From contig CAJWPG010000010.1 in NCBI GenBank assembly GCA_913045275.1, positions 1 to 35,599 on the forward strand: DNA of 35,599 nt. Reading direction: 5' to 3'. Below the pieces are notes generated by a model. The model saw nothing but the letters and a program-made list of their open reading frames with translations, was not told where the DNA came from and made no database searches. This document shows, in pieces, positions 28,075 through 34,558 of this stretch. The position numbers and the translations under genes are program-made. Source of the DNA: an uncultured Pelagibacteraceae bacterium (GTDB lineage: Bacteria; Pseudomonadota; Alphaproteobacteria; Pelagibacterales; Pelagibacteraceae). How positions within the stretch are numbered: position 1 is the stretch's first letter; every line of letters starts with the position of its first letter.

Positions 28075-28446
28075 ATGACAAACTTTCAAAAGGTAAAAAC
28101 ATTTATGCAAACATTTGGCCAAGAAGTAAAATTAAAACCATCGTTTAGTACAGAAAAAATTAATGATTTAAGATACAGTCTAATACAAGAAGAACTTGAC
28201 GAACTCAAACAAGCAATAGAAAACAAAGATTTATTAGAAGTGGCTGATGCTTTAACAGATATATTATACGTAACCTATGGAGCAGGTCATGCATTTGGAA
28301 TAGATTTAGATAGTTGTTTTGAAGAGGTTCAAAATTCTAATATGAGCAAACTAGGAAGTAATGGTAAACCAATTTACAATGATGCTGGAAAAGTTATGAA
28401 AGGACCAAATTTTTTCAAACCAGATTTATCAAAATTTGTAAAATAA
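28075..28446 (+). CDS. MazG-like / PRA-PH-superfamily nucleotide pyrophosphohydrolase
   Basis: This is a 123-residue all-alpha NTP pyrophosphohydrolase-like protein. The metal-binding acidic motifs are EELDEL (about residues 42-47) and EVADALTDILYVTYGAG (about 55-71), matching the ExxE...ExxD pattern of the MazG/HisE superfamily. The C-terminal SNMSKLGSNGKPIYNDAGKV segment is typical of a small subgroup found in bacteria and phages. Members hydrolyse NTPs or dNTPs to NMP and PPi, and may clean the nucleotide pool. It is not an obvious HisE because no histidine genes are near. It is convergent with ygfZ, 2 nt apart. Confidence 0.8.
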   Translation: MTNFQKVKTFMQTFGQEVKLKPSFSTEKINDLRYSLIQEELDELKQAIENKDLLEVADALTDILYVTYGAGHAFGIDLDSCFEEVQNSNMSKLGSNGKPIYNDAGKVMKGPNFFKPDLSKFVK

Positions 28447-28448
28447 TT

Positions 28449-29330
28449 TTAAAACCAGTCAGGCTTTTGGACCTTGATTTTTGCATTACCGCATTGATAA
28501 ATATTTTCAAAGTCAAATTGACCATTATGAATTTTTATCAAAGCAAAAGGATTCTTGTTATTTATTAGCAATTTACCTATTTCTTTTTCTCTAAAAAATA
28601 TTTCTTCACTAGTGATTTTTCCTTCAATAATTTTTACTGCAAGGAGTCTTTTATTTATTTTGTTTTTGTGTTTTATCCTTGCTGTATTTTCTTGCCCAAC
28701 ATAACAACCTTTTTTATAATCAATTCCATTTAATTCTTCATAATTACACTCAATTCCAAATATTTTATTTTGTAAATTTATATTATCTATTTGGGAAATT
28801 CCCAGATCGTGACTGAATTTGTAATAATCTTCAATATTTCCAGTGTTTAATTTTAAATTATTTAAGGATAAATTTAGTTTTTCTAAATTAATTATTAATC
28901 TTGCTCCTAATTTTTTTATTCTTGGATCAATAAAAATTGTATCTTCATTATATTTAATTGTAAATCCTTCTATATTTTTAGAACCATCGAGACTTAAAAA
29001 TTTTTCTTTACTTATTGCCGCAACAATAAATTCATTGCTTAAGTTTAAAATTTCAACTTTTGATCTTAATTTATATAAAGTTAATTTATTATAGAGTTGG
29101 TCAATATTTTGCTTTTCACAGTCTAAGAAATATCCAGATTTATGTTTTATTATTAAAAAATCAAATAAGTATTTTCCTTGAGGAGTTAATAATGAAGCAA
29201 AGCAACTCATTTCATTAGTTACTTTTTCAATATCATTTGTAACAAGATTCTGTAAAAATTCTTTTACATCTTCTCCGTTTAAGTAAAGAAGACCTCTATC
29301 TTCTAATATATATACATCATCTTTTTTCAT
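28449..29330 (-). CDS. ygfZ: tRNA-modifying / Fe-S cluster protein YgfZ (GcvT-like)
   Basis: YgfZ is a folate-binding, GcvT-related protein needed for maintenance of certain iron-sulfur enzymes such as MiaB. The 293-residue protein has the diagnostic motif K207-GCYVGQE-214 with the conserved Cys209. The N terminus RGLLYLNGEDVKEFLQNLVT and ASLLTPQGKYLFDF also match the family. It is read leftward with no close partner. The intergenic region to the divergent dihydroorotase gene is 43 nt. Confidence 0.93.
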   Translation of the reverse strand: MKKDDVYILEDRGLLYLNGEDVKEFLQNLVTNDIEKVTNEMSCFASLLTPQGKYLFDFLIIKHKSGYFLDCEKQNIDQLYNKLTLYKLRSKVEILNLSNEFIVAAISKEKFLSLDGSKNIEGFTIKYNEDTIFIDPRIKKLGARLIINLEKLNLSLNNLKLNTGNIEDYYKFSHDLGISQIDNINLQNKIFGIECNYEELNGIDYKKGCYVGQENTARIKHKNKINKRLLAVKIIEGKITSEEIFFREKEIGKLLINNKNPFALIKIHNGQFDFENIYQCGNAKIKVQKPDWF

Positions 29331-29332
29331 AA

Positions 29333-29359
29333 TTGATTGATCTTAATTAATAATATAAT
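29333..29359 (+). promoter_or_regulatory. Possible promoter of the dihydroorotase gene
   Basis: A consensus -10 TATAAT lies at 29354-29359, with TTGATT (29333-29338) upstream at a short 15-nt spacing. The predicted start near 29366 leaves a leader of about 8 nt before the ATG at 29374. No Shine-Dalgarno site is seen, consistent with a near-leaderless message. Confidence 0.45.
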
Positions 29360-29373
29360 TACTTTTTTTATAA

Positions 29374-30684
29374 ATGTTAGATCTAATAATAAAAAATGGT
29401 TCTTGTTATATTGATGGAAATCTAAAAAAGTTAGATCTTGGAATAACCAAAGATAAAATTAGTCAAATTGGAGATTTATCAAAGGAGAAAGCTAATAATT
29501 TCTTTGATGCTGAAAATTTAATAGTTTTGCCAGGCTGCATGGATACTCAAGTACATTTTAGAGAACCAGGATCTACTGATGCAGAAGATTTAAATTCTGG
29601 AAGTAAAGCTGCCGTTGTAGGTGGTATCACAGGTGTTTTTGAAATGCCTAATACGAAACCACCAACATCAAACAAAAAGGAATTTCAAAATAAATTGAAC
29701 TTAGCAAAAAACAGAATGTATTGTAATTATGCTTTTTATTTTGGCGCCACACCAGATAATCACAAAGATCTTTCAGAGTTAAAAAATTTAGAAGGATGTT
29801 GTGGAGTAAAATTATTTGCAGGGTCTTCAACTGGAACACTTTTAGTTGATAAAGAAAAAGATATTGAAAAGGTTTTTGAAAAAACTTCAAAGATAGTATC
29901 GGTTCACTCTGAAGATGAAGAAATATTAAATTTAAGAAAAAAACTTATAATAAAAGGCAATGTATTAACCCATCCTGTTTGGAGAAACGAAGAATGCGCC
30001 ATCTCTTCAACAAGAAAGATAGTTAAGATTGCAAAAAGACTAAATAAAAAAGCTCATATACTGCATGTTACTACAAAAGAAGAGGTGGACTTTCTATCTC
30101 AAAATAAAGGTAATATTACTTTTGAAATTACTCCTCAACATTTAACACTAACCTCACCAGAATGTTATGAGAAGTTAGGCACTTTTGCTCAAATGAATCC
30201 TCCGATCAGAGATAAAAGTCACTTCGATAGATTGTGGTATGCTGTGAGAAATAATTACAATGATACAATTGGCTCTGATCATGCTCCTCATCTAAAAAAA
30301 AATAAACAAAAAGAATATCCAGATTCACCATCGGGTATGCCTGGTGTTCAAACATTGCTACCAGTTATGCTTAACCATATTAATGAAGGAAGGTTAAAAC
30401 TAGATCAATTAGTGAAATTGTTATGTGAAAATCCAACCAATATTTTTAGAATACAAAATAAAGGTTTTATCAATAAAAGTTTTGATGCAGATTTTACAAT
30501 AATAGATTTAAATAAAGTTATAGAGATTAAAAATGAAAAAATAGAAAGTAAGTGTGGCTGGTCTCCTTTTGATGGATATAAATTTAAGGGCACACCAGTT
30601 GCAACTATAATAAATGGTAAAATTAAAATGAAAAATGGAAAAATTCTAGGAGATCCAACAGGAAAAACAATTAAATTTAATTAA
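29374..30684 (+). CDS. pyrC: Dihydroorotase-type amidohydrolase
   Basis: This is a 436-residue cyclic amidohydrolase of the class I dihydroorotase type (pyrimidine synthesis: carbamoyl aspartate to dihydroorotate). Motifs are DTQVHFREPG (57-66), EMPNTKPPT, VKLFAGSSTG, VHSEDE, HILHVTT, EITPQHL, GSDHAPH and SPSGMPGVQTLLP. In classical enzymes the first metal site is HxH. Here it reads Q59-V-H61, as in a subgroup of alphaproteobacterial proteins annotated dihydroorotase. The chemistry is therefore probable, but a related cyclic amidase cannot be excluded. The likely promoter is at 29333-29359. A small exported protein gene follows after 8 nt. Confidence 0.85.
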   Translation: MLDLIIKNGSCYIDGNLKKLDLGITKDKISQIGDLSKEKANNFFDAENLIVLPGCMDTQVHFREPGSTDAEDLNSGSKAAVVGGITGVFEMPNTKPPTSNKKEFQNKLNLAKNRMYCNYAFYFGATPDNHKDLSELKNLEGCCGVKLFAGSSTGTLLVDKEKDIEKVFEKTSKIVSVHSEDEEILNLRKKLIIKGNVLTHPVWRNEECAISSTRKIVKIAKRLNKKAHILHVTTKEEVDFLSQNKGNITFEITPQHLTLTSPECYEKLGTFAQMNPPIRDKSHFDRLWYAVRNNYNDTIGSDHAPHLKKNKQKEYPDSPSGMPGVQTLLPVMLNHINEGRLKLDQLVKLLCENPTNIFRIQNKGFINKSFDADFTIIDLNKVIEIKNEKIESKCGWSPFDGYKFKGTPVATIINGKIKMKNGKILGDPTGKTIKFN

Positions 30685-30692
30685 TTTTATCA

Positions 30693-30950
30693 ATGGAATT
30701 TCTAATTTTATTGGCTACATGCATTCTTGCAATTTTTCAGTCAGCGGAAGCAGGCGTGTCCGACGCACAAAGACGAGTAATTGATAATCAAATTTTTTTA
30801 CTTAAAGAAGGAATGGTTAGTGAAAAAGAAGTTTTTAAAAAAGCAAAAAAATTTGACGATAAAGGAGTTTTTGGAATCGGCTCAGATGAAATGACTAGAG
30901 AAGAATATAAAGAATATCTTAGAGAAAAATCTTTTACTATTCTCGATTAA
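30693..30950 (+). CDS. Small exported protein of unknown function
   Basis: I do not recognise this 85-residue protein. A hydrophobic N terminus (residues 1-16) ending in QSAEAG looks like a signal peptide with cleavage after AEA, or else a membrane anchor. The mature part is about 65 residues, charged and probably helical (SDAQRRVIDNQIFLLKEGMV, then EKEVFKKAKKFDDKGVFG and a REEYKEYLREK tail). Codons around 30740-30780 are unusually GC-rich. It starts 8 nt after the dihydroorotase stop, so it is likely co-transcribed. It is convergent with the SMR gene across 8 nt. Confidence 0.65.
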   Translation: MEFLILLATCILAIFQSAEAGVSDAQRRVIDNQIFLLKEGMVSEKEVFKKAKKFDDKGVFGIGSDEMTREEYKEYLREKSFTILD

Positions 30951-30958
30951 ATATTTAT

Positions 30959-31291
30959 CTAAATACTTTTTCCAGAATAAATATTTACTAAAGTTACACC
31001 TGCTACAATTAAAAACATTCCTAATATTGATTGCCAATTTAATGATTGTTTGAAAAAAACATAACCTAGTATTGCAATTGAAAAAATTCCTAAACCGCTC
31101 CAGGTTGCATAAACTATAGCTATTGGAAGTTTATTTACGACAAAAGTTAAAAGATAAAATGCTGATAGATAAAAAATTGCTAATGCGACAGTTGGCAATA
31201 GTTTGGTAAAATTTTTTGTTACAGGCAGCAGCATTGTTCCAGAAACTTCAAAAAATATTGCTCCAATTAAAAAAGCATATGTCTTAACCAT
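30959..31291 (-). CDS. SMR-family small multidrug/guanidinium-type transporter
   Basis: This is a 110-residue protein with four membrane helices, the size and topology of the small multidrug resistance (EmrE/Gdx) family. The essential glutamate in helix 1 is E15 (GAIFFEVSGTMLL). VYATWSGLGIFSIAILGYVFFKQ matches the conserved helix 3 region, and GMFLIVAGVTLVN the fourth helix. Substrate (cationic drugs, polyamines or guanidinium) cannot be deduced. The start overlaps the prpE stop by one base (TAATG), so the two form a leftward operon. Confidence 0.88.
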   Translation of the reverse strand: MVKTYAFLIGAIFFEVSGTMLLPVTKNFTKLLPTVALAIFYLSAFYLLTFVVNKLPIAIVYATWSGLGIFSIAILGYVFFKQSLNWQSILGMFLIVAGVTLVNIYSGKSI

Positions 31292-33186
31292 TATTTTAAA
31301 ATATTATTTTCAATTAGATTTTCTTTTATTTCATCAAGAATAGCAGGATCGTCTATTGTTGCTGGCATTTTATATTCTTCATTATCTGCAATTTTTCTAA
31401 TGGTTCCTCTTAGAACTTTTCCAGATCTAGTTTTTGGCAGTCTTTTAACTACAATTGCAATTTTAAAAGCAGCAACCGGCCCAACTTTACTTCTGACCAT
31501 TTGTACACATTCTTTTGAAATAGTTTCGTTATCTTTTGTAACACCTGCTTTTAACGCAATTAAACCAACAGGTAATTGACCTTTTAGTTGATCTTTAATC
31601 CCAATAACTGCGCATTCAGCAACTGATTGGTGTTCTGACAAAACTTCTTCAATTGCTCCTGTAGATAATCTATGACCTGCAACATTAATTATGTCATCTG
31701 TTCTAGACATAATCCATATGTAACCATCTTCATCAATATGACCTGCATCATAAGTTTGATAATATCCTTTGTAGTTAGACATATAATTTTCTTCATATCT
31801 TTTGTTAGCATTCCATAAAGTAGGAAAAGTTCCGGGAGGTAACGGAAGTTTTACAACTATGTCTCCCATTTCATTTGGTTTTGCTAAACTTTGATCAGGT
31901 TTTATTATTTTAACATCATATCCAGGTACAGCTTTACACGCTGAGCCATATTTAGTTTTTTGCATTTCAATACCTGTACAATTGGAACTTATTGCCCAGC
32001 TAGTTTCAGTTTGCCACCAATGGTCAATTACAGGCACTTTCAATAAATTTTCTGCCCACTTGATTGTATCAGGATCGGCTCTTTCCCCTGCAAGAAATAA
32101 TGATTCAAATGAACTAAGATCATATTTAGAGAAAAATTTACCTTCTGGATCTTCTTTTTTGATTGCTCTAAATGCAGTTGGAGCAGTAAAAAGCGATTTA
32201 ACTTTATAATCAGATATTATTTTCCAAAATGCACCAGCATCTGGAGTCCCAACTGGCTTTCCTTCAAACAAAACAGAGGCGCAACCTTTAAACAGTGGTG
32301 CATAAACAATGTATGAGTGACCAACGATCCACCCAATATCACTTGCTGACCACCAAACATCATTAGTATCAATATTATATATATTTTTCATTGTCCATTT
32401 TAGAGCAACTATATGTCCTCCAATATCTCGAACGATTCCTTTAGGCACTCCTGTAGTTCCAGATGTATATAAAATATAAGCTAGTTCATTTGATCCCATT
32501 TCAACACAATCTTTGTCACTGGCGTTTACTAAAGATTCTTCCCAACTAATCTCAAGAGGCTCGTTAAGTTTTACTTCATGATCTTTTCTTTGATAAAGAA
32601 TAATTTTTTCAACTTTATGTTTTGCAAGCTTTAAAGCACCATCTACTAAGGGCCTATATTCAACTGTTCTTCCAGGTTCAAATCCACATGAGGCAGTAAT
32701 TAGAACCTTAGCTTTACTATCATCTATTCTACTAGCCAACTCATTTGATGCAAACCCACCAAAAACAACAGAGTGAATTGCTCCAATTCTCGCACAAGCA
32801 AGCATAGCAACAACAGCTTCAGGCATCATAGGCATATAAATAATAACTCTATCCCCCTTTGTAACTCCTTGTTTGTCTAAGACGCCTGCAAATCTTGAAA
32901 CTTTTTGTTTTAACTCATTAAAAGTGAATTTAGCTTTGTTACCCGTAATAGGACTATCGTATATTAATGCAGTTTTATCTCCTCGATCTTGGTCTATATG
33001 GAAATCTAATGCATTGTAACATGAGTTTGTAACGCCATCCTCAAACCACTTGTAGAAAGGTGGATTGGATTTGTTTAAAATTTTATTTGGTTTTTTAAAC
33101 CAAAACACATCTTCTGAAATATTTCTCCAAAATTCTTCTGGTTTGTTAATAGAATCGTTGTAAATATCTTTAAAATTTTTTTTCAT
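31291..33186 (-). CDS. prpE: Propionyl-CoA synthetase (acyl-CoA synthetase family)
   Basis: This is an ANL-superfamily enzyme that activates a short carboxylate to acyl-CoA through an acyl-adenylate. The P-loop-like motif YTSGTTGVPKG is at residues 240-250. The A8-type hinge with SRTDDIINVAGHR and the C-terminal catalytic lysine in TRSGKVLRG are present. The stretches DIGWIVGHSYIVYAPLF and SLFTAPTAFRAIKKEDPEG and the 631-residue length match PrpE (ACSS3-like) better than acetyl-CoA synthetase. Acetate may still be used. It is divergent from proteorhodopsin. A weak minus-strand promoter is possible (TTGATT at 33266 to 33261, TAAATA at 33242 to 33237). Confidence 0.88.
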   Translation of the reverse strand: MKKNFKDIYNDSINKPEEFWRNISEDVFWFKKPNKILNKSNPPFYKWFEDGVTNSCYNALDFHIDQDRGDKTALIYDSPITGNKAKFTFNELKQKVSRFAGVLDKQGVTKGDRVIIYMPMMPEAVVAMLACARIGAIHSVVFGGFASNELASRIDDSKAKVLITASCGFEPGRTVEYRPLVDGALKLAKHKVEKIILYQRKDHEVKLNEPLEISWEESLVNASDKDCVEMGSNELAYILYTSGTTGVPKGIVRDIGGHIVALKWTMKNIYNIDTNDVWWSASDIGWIVGHSYIVYAPLFKGCASVLFEGKPVGTPDAGAFWKIISDYKVKSLFTAPTAFRAIKKEDPEGKFFSKYDLSSFESLFLAGERADPDTIKWAENLLKVPVIDHWWQTETSWAISSNCTGIEMQKTKYGSACKAVPGYDVKIIKPDQSLAKPNEMGDIVVKLPLPPGTFPTLWNANKRYEENYMSNYKGYYQTYDAGHIDEDGYIWIMSRTDDIINVAGHRLSTGAIEEVLSEHQSVAECAVIGIKDQLKGQLPVGLIALKAGVTKDNETISKECVQMVRSKVGPVAAFKIAIVVKRLPKTRSGKVLRGTIRKIADNEEYKMPATIDDPAILDEIKENLIENNILK

Positions 33187-33272
33187 AGAGATTTGTTTTG
33201 AATCGTCATTTTTTATTGGTTTTAAGTAATTAGTTGTATTTAATTTTAAAACACAAGTAAAATCAATACTTT

Positions 33273-33300
33273 TTGACTATTAAAAAACCTTCAATAAACT
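33273..33300 (+). promoter_or_regulatory. Predicted proteorhodopsin promoter
   Basis: TTGACT (33273-33278) matches the -35 consensus at 5 of 6 bases, and TAAACT (33295-33300) is a moderate -10 at 16-nt spacing. The start would be near 33307, giving a leader of about 93 nt. A TATAAA at 33370-33375 could instead serve a second, short-leader promoter, but it lacks a good -35. The region lies in the 213-nt divergent gap between prpE and the rhodopsin ATG. Confidence 0.5.
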
Positions 33301-33317
33301 ATTATTATTTGTTATTA

Positions 33318-33354
33318 AGCCTCTAACTTTAGCCTGCAATTAGGGTTCGGCTGT
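33318..33354 (+). promoter_or_regulatory. GC-rich structured element in the proteorhodopsin leader
   Basis: This 37-nt block is about half G+C, in contrast to its AT-rich flanks. CTCTAA (33321-33326) can pair with TTAGGG (33340-33345), with one G-U wobble. TAGCC (33330-33334), inside that loop, can pair with GGCTG (33349-33353). Together they would make an H-type pseudoknot, or two alternative hairpins. It could be a cis-regulatory RNA or a protein operator. It does not match a riboswitch class that I recognise. Confidence 0.35.
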
Positions 33355-33399
33355 AGTTTAAATTTAAAATATAAAAACTAACTTATGAGGGAGTTTTTT

Positions 33400-34161
33400 A
33401 TGAAGACAATAAAAATGTTAGCTTTAGCTTTAGTGCTTATTGGAGCAACTACAGCGGCTAATGCGGCAACAGCCTTTTTAGCCGCGGATGATTTTGTTGG
33501 TATTTCATTCTGGTTAATTTCTATGGGTATGTTGGCGGCCACTGCGTTTTTCTTTATGGAGCAAGCAAATGTTGGAGCTCAGTGGAGAAAATGTGTAAAC
33601 GTAGCTGGTTTAGTAACAGGTGTTGCATTTATCCATTACATGTATATGAGAGGAGTTTGGGTTGAGACTGGAGAGACTCCAACTGTTTACAGATACGTTG
33701 ATTGGTTAATTACTGTACCTTTACAGCTAGTAGAATTTTACTTAATTCTTTCAGCAGTAAGAAAAGTTGACAGCAACATTTTCTGGAGACTATTAATTGG
33801 TGCTTTAGTAATGTTAGTAGGTGGATATCTTGGAGAAGCTGGATTCATTAATCCTACACTTGGTTTTATTATAGGTATGGCTGGATGGATTTACGTTCTT
33901 TATGAAATCTTTTCAGGTGATGCAGGAAAAGCTGCAGCTAAATCTGGAAACAAAGCTTTAGTAACAGCATTCGGCGCATTAAGAATGATCGTTACTATTG
34001 GTTGGGCAATCTACCCATTAGGTTACATTTTTGGTTACCTAACAGGTGGAATTGACGCTAATACACTTAACGTTATTTACAACTTAGCGGACTTCGTTAA
34101 TAAAATCGCTTTCGGTTTAATTATCTGGTCTTGCGCTGTTGCTAACTCTTCTAAGAGATAA
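33400..34161 (+). CDS. Proteorhodopsin, blue-absorbing light-driven proton pump
   Basis: This is a seven-helix retinal protein that pumps protons out of the cell in light. The start is set at 33400 by a strong Shine-Dalgarno AGGGAG (33388-33393), giving 253 residues. The in-frame ATG at 33385 overlaps that site and is unlikely. A signal peptide ends near ANA (residues 21-23). D101 (acceptor), T105 and E112 (donor) form the DTE proton-pump motif. K235 binds retinal and H79 is the usual acceptor partner. Q109 aligns with position 105 of the reference protein, where Gln gives blue and Leu green absorption. Codons are less AT-rich than in neighbours, fitting high expression. A terminator follows. 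Confidence 0.98.
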   Translation: MKTIKMLALALVLIGATTAANAATAFLAADDFVGISFWLISMGMLAATAFFFMEQANVGAQWRKCVNVAGLVTGVAFIHYMYMRGVWVETGETPTVYRYVDWLITVPLQLVEFYLILSAVRKVDSNIFWRLLIGALVMLVGGYLGEAGFINPTLGFIIGMAGWIYVLYEIFSGDAGKAAAKSGNKALVTAFGALRMIVTIGWAIYPLGYIFGYLTGGIDANTLNVIYNLADFVNKIAFGLIIWSCAVANSSKR

Positions 34162-34182
34162 TAGTAAGAGTAAATAATTGAT

Positions 34183-34218
34183 AAATAGGGCAAGTTTAAT
34201 TTCTTGTTCTATTTTTTT
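34183..34218 (+). terminator. Intrinsic terminator after proteorhodopsin
   Basis: The two arms, 34183-34194 and 34203-34214, pair over 12 bp with two G-U wobbles around an 8-nt loop, and seven T (34212-34218) follow. This is the best Rho-independent terminator in the window. It lies 21 nt after the rhodopsin stop and before the ferredoxin ATG, so the rhodopsin message is probably mainly monocistronic. Confidence 0.8.
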
Positions 34219-34231
34219 GTGCTTGTATAAA
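34204..34231 (+). promoter_or_regulatory. Possible ferredoxin promoter giving a leaderless mRNA
   Basis: TTGTTC (34204-34209), inside the terminator 3' arm, and TATAAA (34226-34231) are separated by 16 nt. Initiation about 7 nt downstream would fall on the ferredoxin ATG (34238). No Shine-Dalgarno site precedes that ATG, which fits a leaderless start. Prediction only. Confidence 0.4.
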
Positions 34232-34237
34232 TTTCAA

Positions 34238-34558
34238 ATGGCCAAAATCAAATACATAGAACATAACGGCAAAGAACATGAAATTGATGTTGCAAATGGT
34301 CTTAGCGTCATGGAAGGAGCAGTTCAAAAAGATATACCAGGTATTGATGCTGATTGTGGGGGAGGAATGGCTTGTGCAACCTGCCATGTTTACGTCAAAG
34401 AAGATTGGTTTAATAAATTACCTGAAAAAGCAGAAGGAGAGGATGATATGTTAGACCAAGCTTATCAACCAAGTCCAAGTAGTAGATTGAGTTGTCAGAT
34501 AACAGTTTCAGATAAATTAAATGGACTAGTTGTTCATTTACCAGAAAAGCAAGTTTAA
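34238..34558 (+). CDS. [2Fe-2S] ferredoxin, adrenodoxin type
   Basis: This is a 106-residue electron carrier. Four cysteines bind the cluster: C40, C46, C49 and C86, in the adrenodoxin-type arrangement C-x5-C-x2-C-x36-C ([16 protein letters not shown] and RLSCQI). The start at 34238 ([16 protein letters not shown]) gives the normal family N terminus. A longer frame from the TTG at 34178 would translate the terminator and is rejected. The stop overlaps the reductase start (TAATG), so the pair is coupled. Its immediate partner is probably the reductase next door. Physiological acceptors are not shown by the sequence. Confidence 0.96.
   Translation: MAKIKYIEHNGKEHEIDVANGLSVMEGAVQKDIPGIDADCGGGMACATCHVYVKEDWFNKLPEKAEGEDDMLDQAYQPSPSSRLSCQITVSDKLNGLVVHLPEKQV

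Noticed and set aside
30952..30972. AT-only inverted repeat with T run between the small exported gene and the SMR gene
   Set aside because: The TATTTA-TC-TAAATA stem has no G-C pair and a 2-nt loop, too weak to call a terminator.
33311..33380. Resemblance of the proteorhodopsin leader to a preQ1 or SAM-II/SAM-V riboswitch
   Set aside because: The CTCTAA...AAAAACTAAC layout is superficially similar, but the conserved core bases of those classes are missing and the gene context does not fit.
33385..33399. Upstream in-frame ATG extending proteorhodopsin by five residues
   Set aside because: The codons are the Shine-Dalgarno sequence itself. The ATG at 33400 has ideal spacing and begins a normal signal peptide.
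34178..34237. Longer ferredoxin frame from a TTG, with a hydrophobic N terminus
   Set aside because: It would translate the terminator hairpin. Family members start at [15 protein letters not shown] sequence (34238).
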